Source: Venturia oleaginea (lineage: Eukaryota > Ascomycota > Dothideomycetes > Venturiales > Venturiaceae). Taken from it: 64,000 bases of DNA. The notes under the pieces were generated by a model that saw only the letters and a list, made by a program, of their open reading frames with translations, was not told the DNA's origin and made no database searches. This document shows positions 11,727 through 23,282 of the stretch, piece after piece. Location of the stretch: the NCBI GenBank assembly GCA_013176395.1, contig JABMLP010000019.1:372001-436000 (forward strand). The letters run 5' to 3'. A program made the translations under genes and the position numbers. Positions within the stretch are counted from its first letter, which is position 1, and the number at the start of each line of letters is the position of its first letter.

Positions 11727-11895
11727 AATGGGTGGAAGAATTGATGGATTGTTGATGGATGGTGGATGGTGGACGATGGATGATGGATGATGATGGATGA
11801 TGGATGATGGATGATGGATGATGGATGATGGATGATGGATGATGGATGATGAAGCGTTGATGGATGATGGATGATGGATGATGAAGCGTTGATGG
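11727..11895. repeat. Heptanucleotide microsatellite (TGATGGA)n
   Basis: Interrupted head-to-tail copies of TGATGGA run for about 170 bp, with a larger duplicated segment that includes TGAAGCGT at about 11850 and 11882. Long open frames over it (Ile/His/Pro/Ser repeats on the minus strand) are a by-product of the repeat. Confidence 0.85.
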
Positions 11896-12646
11896 ATGAA
11901 AAACCCACCGAGCACTTTATACGAAGCTGCAGCAGAACTATGGCCACCCTGAGGCTACACAGACAATTTCTTTTTTTGGCTTGCGGGTGACGGATTGGGC
12001 GCATTGTCATGCCTTGATTTGCCTATCGATCCCGGGTGGAATCGGAATTTTACACGACCTTGCCTTACGTGGCATCCCTTTATTAGGATTGAAATGTGTT
12101 TTTGTTGCTTGCGTTTGGGTAGTGTATGGTTTCAGCGATGGATGGCGAGAACGTATTCTTTTGTGAAGCTTTTTATTTTTTTGCATTCGTGATATTTTTG
12201 CTTCTATGTAGTGTTGGATTCGTGTCTGTTGTTAGTCTTTGGCCTTTTGGATGACCGCGTTGATACGGCTTCCTTCCTCTAGACGTGTGTTCGATAGGGG
12301 TCATCTTCCAGCTGTTTCCTGTTAGCCAATTGACAGTTTTCCGCCTGCGTGGATTTCAGGTTGAGAGTGGGTAACTAGTTGAAGTAAGTCGACTTTAGAC
12401 AAATGTGGACAATTTCCCTGCTACTCATTAGTGATGTGGACAATTTTCTTACTGTGTACTTATTGATGGAGGTGTATTCGAGTCAAGAGGTATTAAGCAA
12501 GACCAGTCTCCACTCCCCGTTTACAATTTTTCTTCTCCGCCGACATGGAAGTAGGTCCATCATCTCTTCCTTCGTTAATTCAATCAGGATCGTAAGATCA
12601 ACCAGCCAGCTCCAAGCTCTCGTACAACACCACCCCATTCATTCAT
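11896..12646. other. Intergenic, no gene seen
   Basis: AT-rich stretch between the microsatellite and the carboxylesterase 3' end. No supported coding region, RNA or repeat. Confidence 0.4.
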
Positions 12647-14616
12647 CTACCTATTCAACCTAGGCGCTCTCTCAGGATCCCTCCAAAAAGCACACTGCTC
12701 CTTCCGAATAGCATCACCTTCAATCCTCGTCGCACCCCTCTCAATAACAAGCTGCCTGCCCCCAACAGGTTGATAAACAGGCCACTCCGCCGTCCCCTCC
12801 TTCCTCAATATATTTGGATCCCCCGTAATCACAAAACTGGCAAAGTAGCTGGCCAGAACGTGACCGGCCTCTGGATACTGCGTTCTTGGTTCAGCCCAGG
12901 CGTATCTCGTATCAGCCGTGTGTGGAATCCCCTGCCACGCGGGAAAATTGTTATTCGTATCGAAACGAAGTTTATACGTTGGTACTGAGGCGCTGGAAGT
13001 GCGGAAGGCGGTTTCTTGGCTTGGACAGACGTACATGTGGTCTGTACATACTGCCGAGACTCGATTGTATTGTGTAGAATTTGGCGAGTTGGCGTAGGGT
13101 GATGCTGAGTAGGTTAGTGGATCTGGGTAGAGAGATTCCACTGCTTCCATGTCTGTGGCGTTGAGATCGGGGAGCTGGTTGGAAATGAAGTCGAGGAATT
13201 CGTTGTTGCTTGATAGGTTTCCGGGAGTGAAGAGCTTGGCTTCGTCCGGGACGTTGGTCGTGATGACGGGGATGTGGTAGAAGGTTCCGTCGATGCCGGA
13301 TTTTGAGCCCGGGATTTCGAGGAGGGGGCCCCCGGTTATTGGTTGGAAGGGCCAAGTGATTGCGTACTCTGAATCGAGGTAGGCTTGGCCTCCAGTATGC
13401 TTGATCAAATCGATGTCGGCATTACGGAGGCATGACAGTGTGGTGCTGTCGTCTTTGCAACCTACTGCCGAAAGATAGCTAGCGTATTGGCGAGCATACA
13501 GAGGATAAGACGCGTTAGGAAATCCTCGGGCTGTGACAGAGCCAGACTGCATGATCGCCTGGGCGAAAAGAGGCTTTGGCGTAGTGTATGGTGAAGTATA
13601 GTTGTGGAAACAATGGATTCCGACACTGTGGCCTCCAGCACTTCTTCCTCCCAATGTCACACGGTCAGGATCTCCACCGAAATGGCTGATGTATTTCTGT
13701 ACAAATATCAAAAGCTCACGTTGATCAAGAAGCCCCAAATTGAGCAGATTCTCGCGCTCAAAAAGAGGTGAAGGGAGGAAACCGAGAGATGCCAGCTATT
13801 TGACCATCAGTAGGTGCCTGAGAAGTGACGGATGGTACCCACGCGGTAGTTGAAGGTTACAACCATTACCGGAGCTTTGGAGTTGGCTACAAAGGCAGCT
13901 CCGTCGAAGCTACGAGCTGACCCCATCACGAAAGAACCCTAGGAAAGTCAGCCACCAGGTTCGAGAGTTGGTGATGACGGTTTGATTCAATTTTCCTTCT
14001 ATGCCATGACTGACAATGATCAAAAGTGCCCAAGTACGCCTATAATATGGATAACGTCCTGATAAGTTTCGTACTGAAATTATCAATCATCGACAGCTTT
14101 TGTGCATCCGTGGATCATGCAAATCTCGGCATTGGGTACACTGTACACACTTCAAGACAACAATGCAATCGAAAGATGCATTTCGGAGGAGACACAATAT
14201 CAAAACGTACTTACGCCATGAATCCATACAAAGATCGGCAATTTGTCCTGACTAGTTGAGTCGACAGGCCGATAAACATTCATATTCAAACAAGCCTCGT
14301 CCTGAGCATAATCAGGAAGCCCAGGATACTTCTGAACGCAAATCTTCCCATACTGTGAAGCGTCTTTCGTCACGTTGCTGGGTTTAATGGGTCGAGTTTG
14401 GTGGAATCGTCCTTCAGGACCAACAGGTTGAGTTGCGTAGTCGATACCTAGCCAAGCATAAACTGGAACCGGGAGCGCGACGCCTGTGAGGGTTGAGTTA
14501 ATTGGTGTGCCTTTGAATGTCCCCAGATCTGGTGTGGTTGCTAGGGGCGAGGCTGTGACTGTTGAGGCAACGAAATAGTACTGGAGAGCGGCCAGAAAGC
14601 TTTTCGGGGCAATCAT
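12647..14616 (-). CDS. Secreted type-B carboxylesterase/lipase
   Basis: Three exons: 14616-14215, 13938-13843, 13795-12647; introns of 276 nt (13939-14214) and 47 nt (13796-13842). The 548-aa product has a signal peptide (about 1-22, ending VTAS). Family features in order: LPIFVWIHGGSF (oxyanion hole), FNYRLASLGF, the nucleophile elbow GGRSAGG with Ser at about 218, NVPDEAKLF holding the likely acid Glu, and GIPHTADTRYAW with the catalytic His. Carboxylesterases of this type hydrolyse esters outside the cell; the substrate is unknown. Two oddities: the elbow has Arg where GESAG is usual, and intron 1 is very long, with a small hairpin at 14061-14084 that resembles the introner-like cores at 29-37 kb. 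Confidence 0.87.
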
Positions 14617-16413
14617 TTTGTCGACTGGTTTGCAGACAGTTGTTGTTAGAACAGTAACAGGAGTGTACCGAATTCAGGTCTAAGGAATTTCATAATGATA
14701 TGATGTTGTTGATACATCCCGCTTTTAGATGCGGATCTACGTCAAGGCCTTGGAAATTCGCCATGCTCGATTTCCGCTTCTTATCTGCCCCGCCGACCCA
14801 GCAAGCTCAGCCGAAGGATAGATATTCCTTCCAAGAATGGGGTGAAGTGTGCACGGACGGGAAAGAGATGAGGAAGACCATCTGACCGGCACGCCATCCT
14901 ATGCGCTCGTCACACCATAGGCCATTGAATGACCTCGTTCCAAGTTCCGCCGGACGAACTCAATCATTTTACCGTTCCAATGCTGTAAAGATGCGAGGTA
15001 TCGAAGCTGCTTATGAAGTGAACGAAGATATGAAAGACAGAGGATGGAGGAGGTGAAGGTCACTTTTGAAAAAGAGAGAGAGGCAACCACAAAAAGCAAA
15101 GGCAAGCAAAGGGAGAAAAAAAAAACTCTGATAAGAGTGGGATTCGAACCCTGACGAAGGTCAGTATTATTGTTGCTCATTAGTTAATATTGACTCACCA
15201 CGCATCTTACGATACTAGCATTCTCTCATAGGAAATCCTGAAGCTAGCGCCCTGAGCATTTATTAAAACATGGACCGATAATAAAGAACGTATAATCTTA
15301 CTTAGATCGCTCGGCCATCTTACCATGGCATCCAACTCACGACGTCAATTATCACTGTAATATTGGTTGTTTGCTCGAGCGAAGAGGGGTAATAACTTTT
15401 TCCTGCCGGACGGTGGGGCAGCCGATCTCACTCAACAGTCGGCATGTGATAGTTCTACTCGCAGCAGTAGGTCGGTTCATCAGACCGAACGATTTCGATC
15501 AAATAAAACAAATGGAAGAGGCGAAAACTGGACTGCAATTGGACTTCTTCATCCAGGTGGTTGAGGGCTCCAGCCGGTCCTGGCAAAGGAATTGATCCTG
15601 CCACACTACCTTTAGTTTGTGCCCACGGAACCAAGATAGGTTTTTCGTCTTTGTTTTGAATCCAAATACGAAATCATGAACACTGAGATACTCACAGATC
15701 TTTACGCATCCAATGACTCTCACGAAAGTCCAACAGAGAATTACACGACCTGCTATTATCGAAAAATCCCTCTCGCAACCAAAAAGATGCAAGGGAGGAA
15801 AATCTTTGGGGAAACATCCTCTTTAGAGAACAGGAAAGAGAGCGAGAGTATTTACTAAGGAATGGAAAGTTAAAATCGGATCTCGAGACCTTATTCAAAG
15901 TAAAGCGAGGTTCGTTATTTTCAGCCATGAGGATTGAGGATTCGAGGGGGAAGAAGACGGATGTATTTGTATATATTGATGAAGAAAATCAAGGCTCTCG
16001 TGGAATCGGGTTCTTGCTGAGAATAGAAGTTTTATATCTGTTTGTGGCGGGGCGATAGTAGTGCGGTAGAGATGATCGAGAATAAAGAGCTTGGATGGAC
16101 ATTCAATAAGACCTCGGACGACTTCGAGGAAATGAGGGTTATCAAAGGATACAACCACTCTGGCAATTTACTTTTGATGGATGACTGAGTTCAATGGCTG
16201 CGACAGGGGTTAGAATGGATTCGAACGTCTGATACAAGCTAGTAAAGTGTGCACCATAATCATGGTTCATTGAGGCTGATATCCAGAAAATCCGTAACGG
16301 TGTCGCTGTCAGTGAACTGGCCAGATATTGCGCACATCACATTCGTCCCCTACTACGAGAGTGACAGCTCCGACAGCACAATTGAACATCAATTGTCCGC
16401 ATTGCCAACAAAT
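14617..16413. other. 1.8-kb divergent intergenic region
   Basis: It separates the carboxylesterase (-) from the membrane-protein gene (+) and so contains both promoters. The only structured feature found is the tRNA-like Pol III motif at about 15128-15215. In-frame upstream ATGs for the membrane-protein gene reach back to 16249. Confidence 0.4.
15128..15215 (-). ncRNA. Possible decayed tRNA or Pol III unit
   Basis: On the minus strand a perfect B-box (GGGTTCGAATCCC) at about 15130-15142 is preceded by a stem-loop CTGAC-CTTC-GTCAG that looks like a long variable arm, and is followed within 12 nt by a run of eight T, a good Pol III stop. However only 3 of 5 T-stem pairs form, the acceptor stem pairs poorly with CGTAAGA upstream, and no clear A-box or anticodon loop is seen. 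It may be a decayed type II tRNA or a chance match. Confidence 0.25.
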
Positions 16414-19273
16414 ATGAATCCGGAAAAAGTATGGACAGCGCCGTACTACCCGCATAACGCGCAAGAGCGCTATTACAGACGGGAGACTCGAGCTTCAAAA
16501 CAGCCTCGCACATATATCGGCGACCAGGAAAGAATGCAAAGCATGGAGGATTTCCGCCCAGGCAGAGGAAGTCCAATACCTACTTTTTCCATGTCCGATC
16601 CACATGGCGAAGCATACAGGATGGACCAACAGAGGGAGCAACACGATACCGACCTTGTTCCACCGCCACGAAGCGCGAAGAGAATCGAAAAGGCTTCCGG
16701 ACCGAGTAGATTGACTTCACAGCAGGCTCGGCATCTTCAGGATCTCCAATTGGACGAGGTGTGTCGGCAGGAAGCACGAGAAGGACAAAAATCGGCGGAG
16801 ACGTATAAGCAGCCGGAACAGAAGAAATCAGTTGACAAGGCGGGAGATGTCGAGAAGCAGAATGAGGGTTTTAGGGATTTCCCGGAGTCTGAACCCAACA
16901 GGTACAGACCATTTTCTGGAAGTAAAACAATGAATCGCGTCTTCGATTGGGTTGCGATGAGCCCGAGTTTTTATGTCGGGTTTATTATGCTGGTCACTTT
17001 TCTGGCGACAACGCTGTTCTTGGTGTTGAATCCTCCGCGGACGCTCGAGGTTATGCGGGTAAGTCTTTGGTGTGGGCTAGTTGTTGCCATTCAATGCTGA
17101 TTGAATTAGCTCGATACGAAGCATGTCTTCAGTGGAGGAAACTACAACAGCAACTCTTTTCTTGCTCGGAATTGCACTTACGAGTTGCTACCGCCAGGCT
17201 CTCGCCTGGATTCCGAAAATATGGGTGATGTTGGTCGCCATCGACCATTGCGGCTCGATAGAGATGAAGCGAACATCACCATACCTGATCAAATTGAGCT
17301 GTACATGTTCGGTACCTGCTACGATGGCTTCTTTGGTCGTCAATGCCACCTTAGGAATCCATTGCTGCCTCTGAATTGGAACATTACACGTGTTGTGGAA
17401 ACAAGCATCAAGCCGACCTTCAATGGCCTCGACGAGGCCGTCAAAAAGGGGCTTTTTAACGCGGCCCTAAAGGAAGAATTCGTCAAGGAGATCAACCAAA
17501 AGGTGGCAAAGGCAAATCCTGATCCGGCAACAGTTGATTTGTTGGGCTGGGGTTGGCCAACGCCTGCATGGCCAAAGCCATCTTCGTTCGCATCAAGGAA
17601 AACCGAATCGCTGAAAAGAACTGTTCTGCTACTCGGCCAGTATGTTTTTGATGGTGAGGTACGCACAGGCGATGTTACCTCCACCCCATACACTGTACTC
17701 CTTGTCACTTTTGTCGCTGGCATCTGCTTCCTGGGAATCTTAATTCCCTGCTTGTTTATCCTGGAGTCGAACTATGCTCCTTATTGGATAGGGTACCTGA
17801 GTGTTAGTGGACCTTTTGTGATACTCGCAATCGTTGGAGTTTCTCTCGAAAACGGTGCATCGAGTTGGAATGCAGATCGTTGCACCCTCATTCAATACGC
17901 GCCATTGGCCTTGAGACCATTCTGGGTAAGTGAAGTTTTCGCACTCCTCCGAGAATTGTGCTGAACGAACATAGATTCGAGACTATCTCCAATGGTACTT
18001 TTGGGGACTTGTTGTTCTCCTCGGTGCATTCGCTTTTGCATACCTTGTCAAAGGCATCTTCTCAAGACACAGCCTCATGGATACGCGGAATTTAGGCAGT
18101 TGGGGATTCGGCGGTTTCTGGATCCTCAGCTTCCTTGCACTAATTGCTGCATTGGTCACCGGCCAAAGATCAATGAAGACGAAGGCGCAGGCAATCAACA
18201 GCATCTCTGATTTCCTTGGCATGAGAGCAATGCCAGGAAAAGGCTATTGGATTGCAGTGTGCGTGGCCGAGTTCCTTGCAATGTGGATTGGGCTCGTTTT
18301 CCTTTCACATTCCCTCAATTTCAGGTTCAGGGAACGGAAGGGTTGCTTATCTCGCAAAACTTTTGAAAGCTCAAGTTCGTATACTGGTGTCAGAACCAAA
18401 AGCGGAGCTACAATCAGTGCTCCTATTATGTTGTCGCCATCTACTCGCAGCCGTGAGAAGTCAAAAACGCCTGAAGCAATGTTAGAGGAGGTTGGGGTTG
18501 GTAGAAATTCGTCAGAACGTCGAGCCGCCATTCTAAAGCCAGACGGAGAGCAACTTGACATTGGAGGGATCGATGTGATAGTGGAAGTGATTGATGTGAG
18601 AACGGAAGGGGCTAAAGTGAAAAATGGTGGTGAGCAGAGGCTGGAGGCAGAAAAATTGCGTCAATCGAAAGACAAAGCCCGAGCGATCTCAGAAGCTCTG
18701 GCTGAAAAAGAACAGTCTGAACATGAATCTGGCGTGGCATTGTCCTCAGTTCGTAGGAGTTCTGTCCGTCGGGCCGTAGCTAATGAGGACCAACATAACG
18801 AAGAGCGAGACGAGGAAGAAAGAGATGATCAGCAAGACAATCAACAGGAGAGCCAGCAGGAAAACGAGCAACGGCACGACGAACATGAAGAGAGCGAGCA
18901 TCAAGACACCGACCACGCCACGATCGTCAGCATCCCAATCCAAAATGAAGAGGAACGCGACGAAATTCGAGATGAACCAGGTCCCATTCATGGCCGGCCC
19001 GGAGCAGAAACAAACAATCGCTGGAGTGGCCATGGAGAGCTCTCAGAATCAGGCAGGACGACAAGAGCGAGCTGGTACCCACAGTCAAACGTGTCTGAGA
19101 TGGACTCGCAGCAATCTGAAAGATACGATGCCGCTGATGAGAGCAGCCGTAGTGGAACACCGATGAGTCGATTGAGGCTCCAACGTGATAACGTATCGGG
19201 GCGAACGCGTCATCTCACCGAGGGAGGACATGTTTTTGATATGGTGCAGCGTCTGTCGAGGCATGAGGAGTAG
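16414..19273 (+). CDS. Multi-pass membrane protein, unknown function
   Basis: Three exons: 16414-17058, 17110-17925, 17975-19273, with canonical 49-51 nt introns; 919 aa. The N-terminal 185 residues are polar and charged. One membrane segment at about 187-207 (FYVGFIMLVTFLATTLFLVL) is followed by a large loop with several N-glycosylation sites and Cys residues, then five more hydrophobic segments (VLLVTFVAGICFLG; PYWIGYLSVSGPFVILAIVG; YFWGLVVLLGAFAFAYLV; GFWILSFLALIAALV; AVCVAEFLAMWIGLVFL). The last 300 residues are a polar tail, very rich in Glu, Gln, His and Asp at about 740-800. Likely plasma-membrane protein with a cytosolic tail; I do not recognise the family. In-frame ATGs upstream could add up to 55 residues. 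Confidence 0.75.
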
Positions 19274-19602
19274 TAATTGAATGAGGCATTAGTAGTGAAG
19301 AGTAGTAGATGAAGAAGTTGTTTTTGTAGAAGTTGTATTTGTAGGAGTAGAGTCGATGTTGTAGGTATCGTCTGCCAATTGAAGTTCAAGTTTCTGTATC
19401 CTTGAGACTGGCCGCCGCCGCCCTAAGAATAGAATGTCTCGCTGAAGTCTTTAGGGCACCCCGCCATAACTTCATGGACCCCCTAAAGCCAACAGTGGGG
19501 CAAACCCTCACAACCATCTCACTCAAAATATTTCCAAATCAAACCCACCCCCAAATAACCACCACGCAAACACAAAACCGAGCTCTGCCCAAGCACCTCA
19601 AA

Positions 19603-20154
19603 ATGCCCATCCCCCCAAAAACGCACTACGCCCTCCTAAATCTCCCACCCCCAAACGCAACCAGCAACCCCCCTTCCCCCAACGAAATAAAAACAGCCTA
19701 CCGCCTCGCCCTCCTAACCCACCACCCTGATAAATCCACCACTAAACACCCCACAACCACCCCATACCTCCCAAAGAATTCAACAGAACCCCCCACAATC
19801 GACGCCCTAAAAACTGCTTACAAAACCCTCTCCTCCCCCCTCCTCCGCGCAGAATACGACCGTTCCCTCCTCCACCCATCTACAAAATCCCCAGGCCAAA
19901 AAAACACATACACCGGTTCCGAGGTGCTAGATTTGGATGATTTACTCTTTGATGAGGGGGAGGGGTTTTGGTTTTTGGGGTGTCGGTGTGGGGAGGTGAG
20001 GGGGTATGTTGTTTGTGAGGAGGATTTGGAGGGGGAGGTTTGCGTTGGGGGAAGGGGGGAGATTGTTGTTGGGTGTTGTGGGTGTAGTCTTTGGGTTAGG
20101 GTTGGGTTTGGTGTTGTTGAGGGGGGTGAGGAAGAGGGAGAGGGTAGGGTTTGA
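19603..20154 (+). CDS. DPH4: Diphthamide biosynthesis protein 4 (J-domain + CSL zinc finger)
   Basis: Intronless, 183 aa. Residues 1-95 form a J domain (THYALLNLPPP, then the HPD tripeptide in LLTHHPDKS, ending RAEYDRSLL). The C-terminal half carries EVLDLDDLLFDEGEGFWF, CRCGEVRGYVV and CCGCSLWVRV, matching the CSL/DPH-type zinc finger with CxC and CxxC ligands. Dph4 is a J-protein co-factor that with Dph1/2/3 makes diphthamide on elongation factor 2. I start at MPIPPKTHYALL; the upstream frame (to 19402) is not family-like. The coding strand is almost free of G until about 19920 and then almost free of C, a striking composition switch. Confidence 0.85.
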   Translation: MPIPPKTHYALLNLPPPNATSNPPSPNEIKTAYRLALLTHHPDKSTTKHPTTTPYLPKNSTEPPTIDALKTAYKTLSSPLLRAEYDRSLLHPSTKSPGQKNTYTGSEVLDLDDLLFDEGEGFWFLGCRCGEVRGYVVCEEDLEGEVCVGGRGEIVVGCCGCSLWVRVGFGVVEGGEEEGEGRV

Positions 20155-20543
20155 GGTGTAAAGGATTGTTTTGAGGAGGGGGATGAGGAAGAATGGCAGA
20201 ATCTGATTCACGGGGATGTTTCTCTGGGAAAAGTTCAAGTGGACACGCACGAATGGACAGGTCATATGCGACGAAGCGAAGTCACAGTCATCAAAGGCAC
20301 GGTGGGCATGGAAAGAATGTCCGTCGAGTTTCTACAAGCAGACAGGCAAGCGACATCCGGAACGACCTCGCCAACAATGCGTCGTCAACTCGTCGAGTCA
20401 TCAATCATGAGCTCATTATGGGGAACGGAGTCTCGTAATCATTAAATGCGAGCCCGGCAGCATACCACCAACACCCACCACGTATGAATAAACCAGTCAT
20501 GACGCAGGGATGACAGAGCGAAAGGAAAGATACCAGAAACAGG
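20155..20543. other. Convergent 3' flanks
   Basis: About 390 bp between the stops of DPH4 (+) and the Zn2Cys6-type gene (-). It must hold both terminators. An 81-codon plus-strand frame here has no recognisable features. Confidence 0.5.
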
Positions 20544-23282
20544 CTACATTGGGATAGGACCCCAGAAAGCAAGCAGGAAACGCGCAACCAGGCGGGAGGT
20601 ATATTTGTCCTGATTCGCCTTCAAAATCGGGACATGCTGTTTTTCGAATAGGAACTCGTCTACAACATGGCGTATTAGTCAAATTTCATTGAGTAGGCAT
20701 GGCCCAAGATGGGAGAAACTCACTTTTCTCCTGCACCAGCGCAGCGACACTTCTCACAAACAGTAGAGAGCTCTCGCTCAGCGTCTCCCTCACTTTCGGA
20801 TCTTCATAATCTCTCAATGGATTGAAGCCACGATGGTACTTCCATCTGAACAGATTCGCCATGAACTGGAACTTCTCGTCAATGCAACGGCAAGCTGCTT
20901 CGGCAGACTGTGTGGCATCCCACTCGTCCATCTGACCCATGAGAGCGTCGGCATCTTGGTTCGCATGGGCTGTTCTTTGGACTTCCTCGAAGCACATTGC
21001 TAGGCCCAGGAGAGCGACAAAGGCTGAGGTCCATTTTGCACCACCGCGTGAAGAGCGGAGGACTTGCTGAAGACGACGGAGGACCGAGTCCATGATTTGG
21101 CCGAAGAGGCTACAGTAGAGGACTTTAAGTTGCCGATTTGCCATGCTGGGAGATGTTGCTCTTCCGTAAGTGACATTGGGATTCTTGTGGCTGTGGTGAA
21201 GCTTGTACAGTTGGTCGACTTGGCAAGGTGGAATGGTGGCGGAACGGGCATAGATGTATGTTACCACTTGCAGACGAAAGATGTCGCGAATCAGTGCGGT
21301 CTGGACGTCATTAGCACAATTCGAGGATTGAATATTACTGATGTGAAACGCTCACCTGTTCTTTATTATCCGGCTTGAGCTGCTGCATAAGCTTCAAGAG
21401 CCTTCCCTGGAACTCATCTTTCTCATACTTGAAGCATCGGTCTACAAAATTATCGAGGTGTTTGTCGACTACTCTGTTGAGATATTGCCCATACCTATCG
21501 CGGTCTTCATTCTCGATGGACACCATCGCTAGCGGTAGGCTGTTATTCTCAACCCAGCCTCGAGTACCGGTCTGGACATTGAGTGAGTACTGAAACTGTC
21601 TGAGAAGCTCATTGGTCTTTGGCTCGAACTCGTACAGCTCAAACTCGATTGGCGGAATTCCCCAGATCATGTTCAGCTTAATCCTGACGGCAGTGTTCCG
21701 CCAGCGGCTGATGTGCTGCTCGACGAATGCAGATACAACCTGTTTGTCACCCATGCGAACAAGAAAATCTGGTAGGAAAAATGACTTCAAGTCTGTGAGC
21801 TTGGTCCTGTCACAGCCAAGGCCATTTACCATCGTGGCACGCTGATTGCGCTTGATGCATCTCTCGCAAGTGTGCCCTGGTGTGCACTATTCAAGTTAGC
21901 TTATTACAAACAGTGATATCGGGTCTGAAGGAACATACCGAATCTCTTTGTAAGCAGCATATCCAGCATGACCCTTCTTCTCGCAACTGTTTTGCCCGAG
22001 CGGCTTTGTCGGCTGGCAGATGACTTCCGAGAGACCGACCGCCAACTCGTTTGCCTTTTCGTGGTTTTCGAATGACACCCTGAGTAGATAGCGGCTTCCC
22101 GGAGGGGGAAGAAAATTGCTCAGCTACAAAAGTCATGGGAGTTCGTGGCGCTGAAGTCGGGGGCTCCACCTTCATGGGTCCCGTAAACGACGGCGATACA
22201 GCTTCCGAGGATTCTACCATGATATAATCAGACACGGGTGAGTGGGATGGCTCACGTTGAGCTTGGCTTCGACGACGTTTGTTCGACTGCGGACCGACTC
22301 CAATGCCAATCATGTCCACGTGTAGATTTTGTGGATGCTGGAAGTGGTATTGCGTTGCTCGTGGCATTTGGTGCTGGTGATCGTGACCATAGCCTTGAGA
22401 GCCGGTGCTTCCCATAGAACTTGATAGGTTGGCGGTTGCAAAAAGTGGACTTCTTTCCGAATTTGGAGTTCCGATTCCCCTTGCTTGTGGTGAGGAGTCC
22501 ATGGACAGTTCGGAGCCGGCATAAGATGTGTGGTGAGTATCCTGTCTAGCCGGCGCAAAACTCATGTCGTGTTGAGTAATTCCTATTGATGGAACCCTCG
22601 AGTGGCCTACTGCGGTCCATGGAGATTGCTGGAACGACGCCTGTGTCGGAAAGGATGATGCCGAGAATGGGTCCAGATCGCCCAGGCTGTTATCATTCTT
22701 ATCGCCTGGAGAGATATCTTCTTGTTGAGTCCAGCCATAATCAGTACTGCTAGGTATCGAGAGCGGAAGCCGAGCACGATTTGCTAGGAGATTCAGTTGA
22801 TGATTTCAAGGAAGGATTGGGAATGTTATTGCCTTACAGCTTAAAGCCTGCTGTGGATTTGGAAAGTGATGCTGCGCAAACCCGAAATCATAGTTGATAG
22901 TTGTTTGAGATATGGCGTAAGGAGCCTCGGTGGAGTAATGATTGACTGAGGGCCAATTTGGGACAAAATCATCAAAGTTTTGGTTTGTCATCGGAGAATT
23001 CGGGTCGATATTGTTGACAGACTCGTCAAAGATGAAGGTATTGCTCCGGTTGACATCAGAAATGAGGTCGGAGTCAGAAAAGGAATCGGCACTGAAATCA
23101 AGAGCCATAGGGGCACTTGAGGAAGGCATACCGAAATTGGAAAAGAACGGGCTTGTGCATGACCTGGACCGGTGAGCTTTCTTCTCTCTCAAGTGACCGG
23201 TGGAAATGCTGTGATGGAAGCCATACGGCGGTCCAAATAGCTTTTCAAAATCCGTCGTCGAGTGTCGGTACAAAGCTGTCAT
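20544..23282 (-). CDS. Large fungal Zn2Cys6-type transcription factor-like protein
   Basis: Five exons: 23282-22838, 22783-21939, 21886-21356, 21300-20724, 20659-20544, all with canonical introns of 52-64 nt; 837 aa. The N-terminal half is polar, Ser/Gln/His-rich, with basic stretches (SNKRRRSQ; RKPRKGKR) that could be nuclear signals. At about 421-455 lies a six-Cys cluster CWICCLQRDSCTPGHTCERC...GLGC, spacing C-x2-C-x6-C-x5-C-x2-C-x14-C, close to a Zn2Cys6 binuclear cluster but with a longer last gap. The C-terminal 370 residues are helical and resemble regulatory regions of fungal factors. Start at MTALYRHS; an in-frame ATG at 23390 would add 36 residues. Role: probably DNA-binding regulator, target unknown. 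Confidence 0.8.

Noticed and set aside
11487..12010. Long minus-strand frames of Ile/His/Pro/Ser repeats
   Set aside because: They are translations of the TGATGGA microsatellite and have no other protein character.
20193..20438. 81-codon plus-strand frame between DPH4 and the Zn2Cys6 gene
   Set aside because: Overlapping frames of similar length exist in all three plus-strand phases; no recognisable feature.
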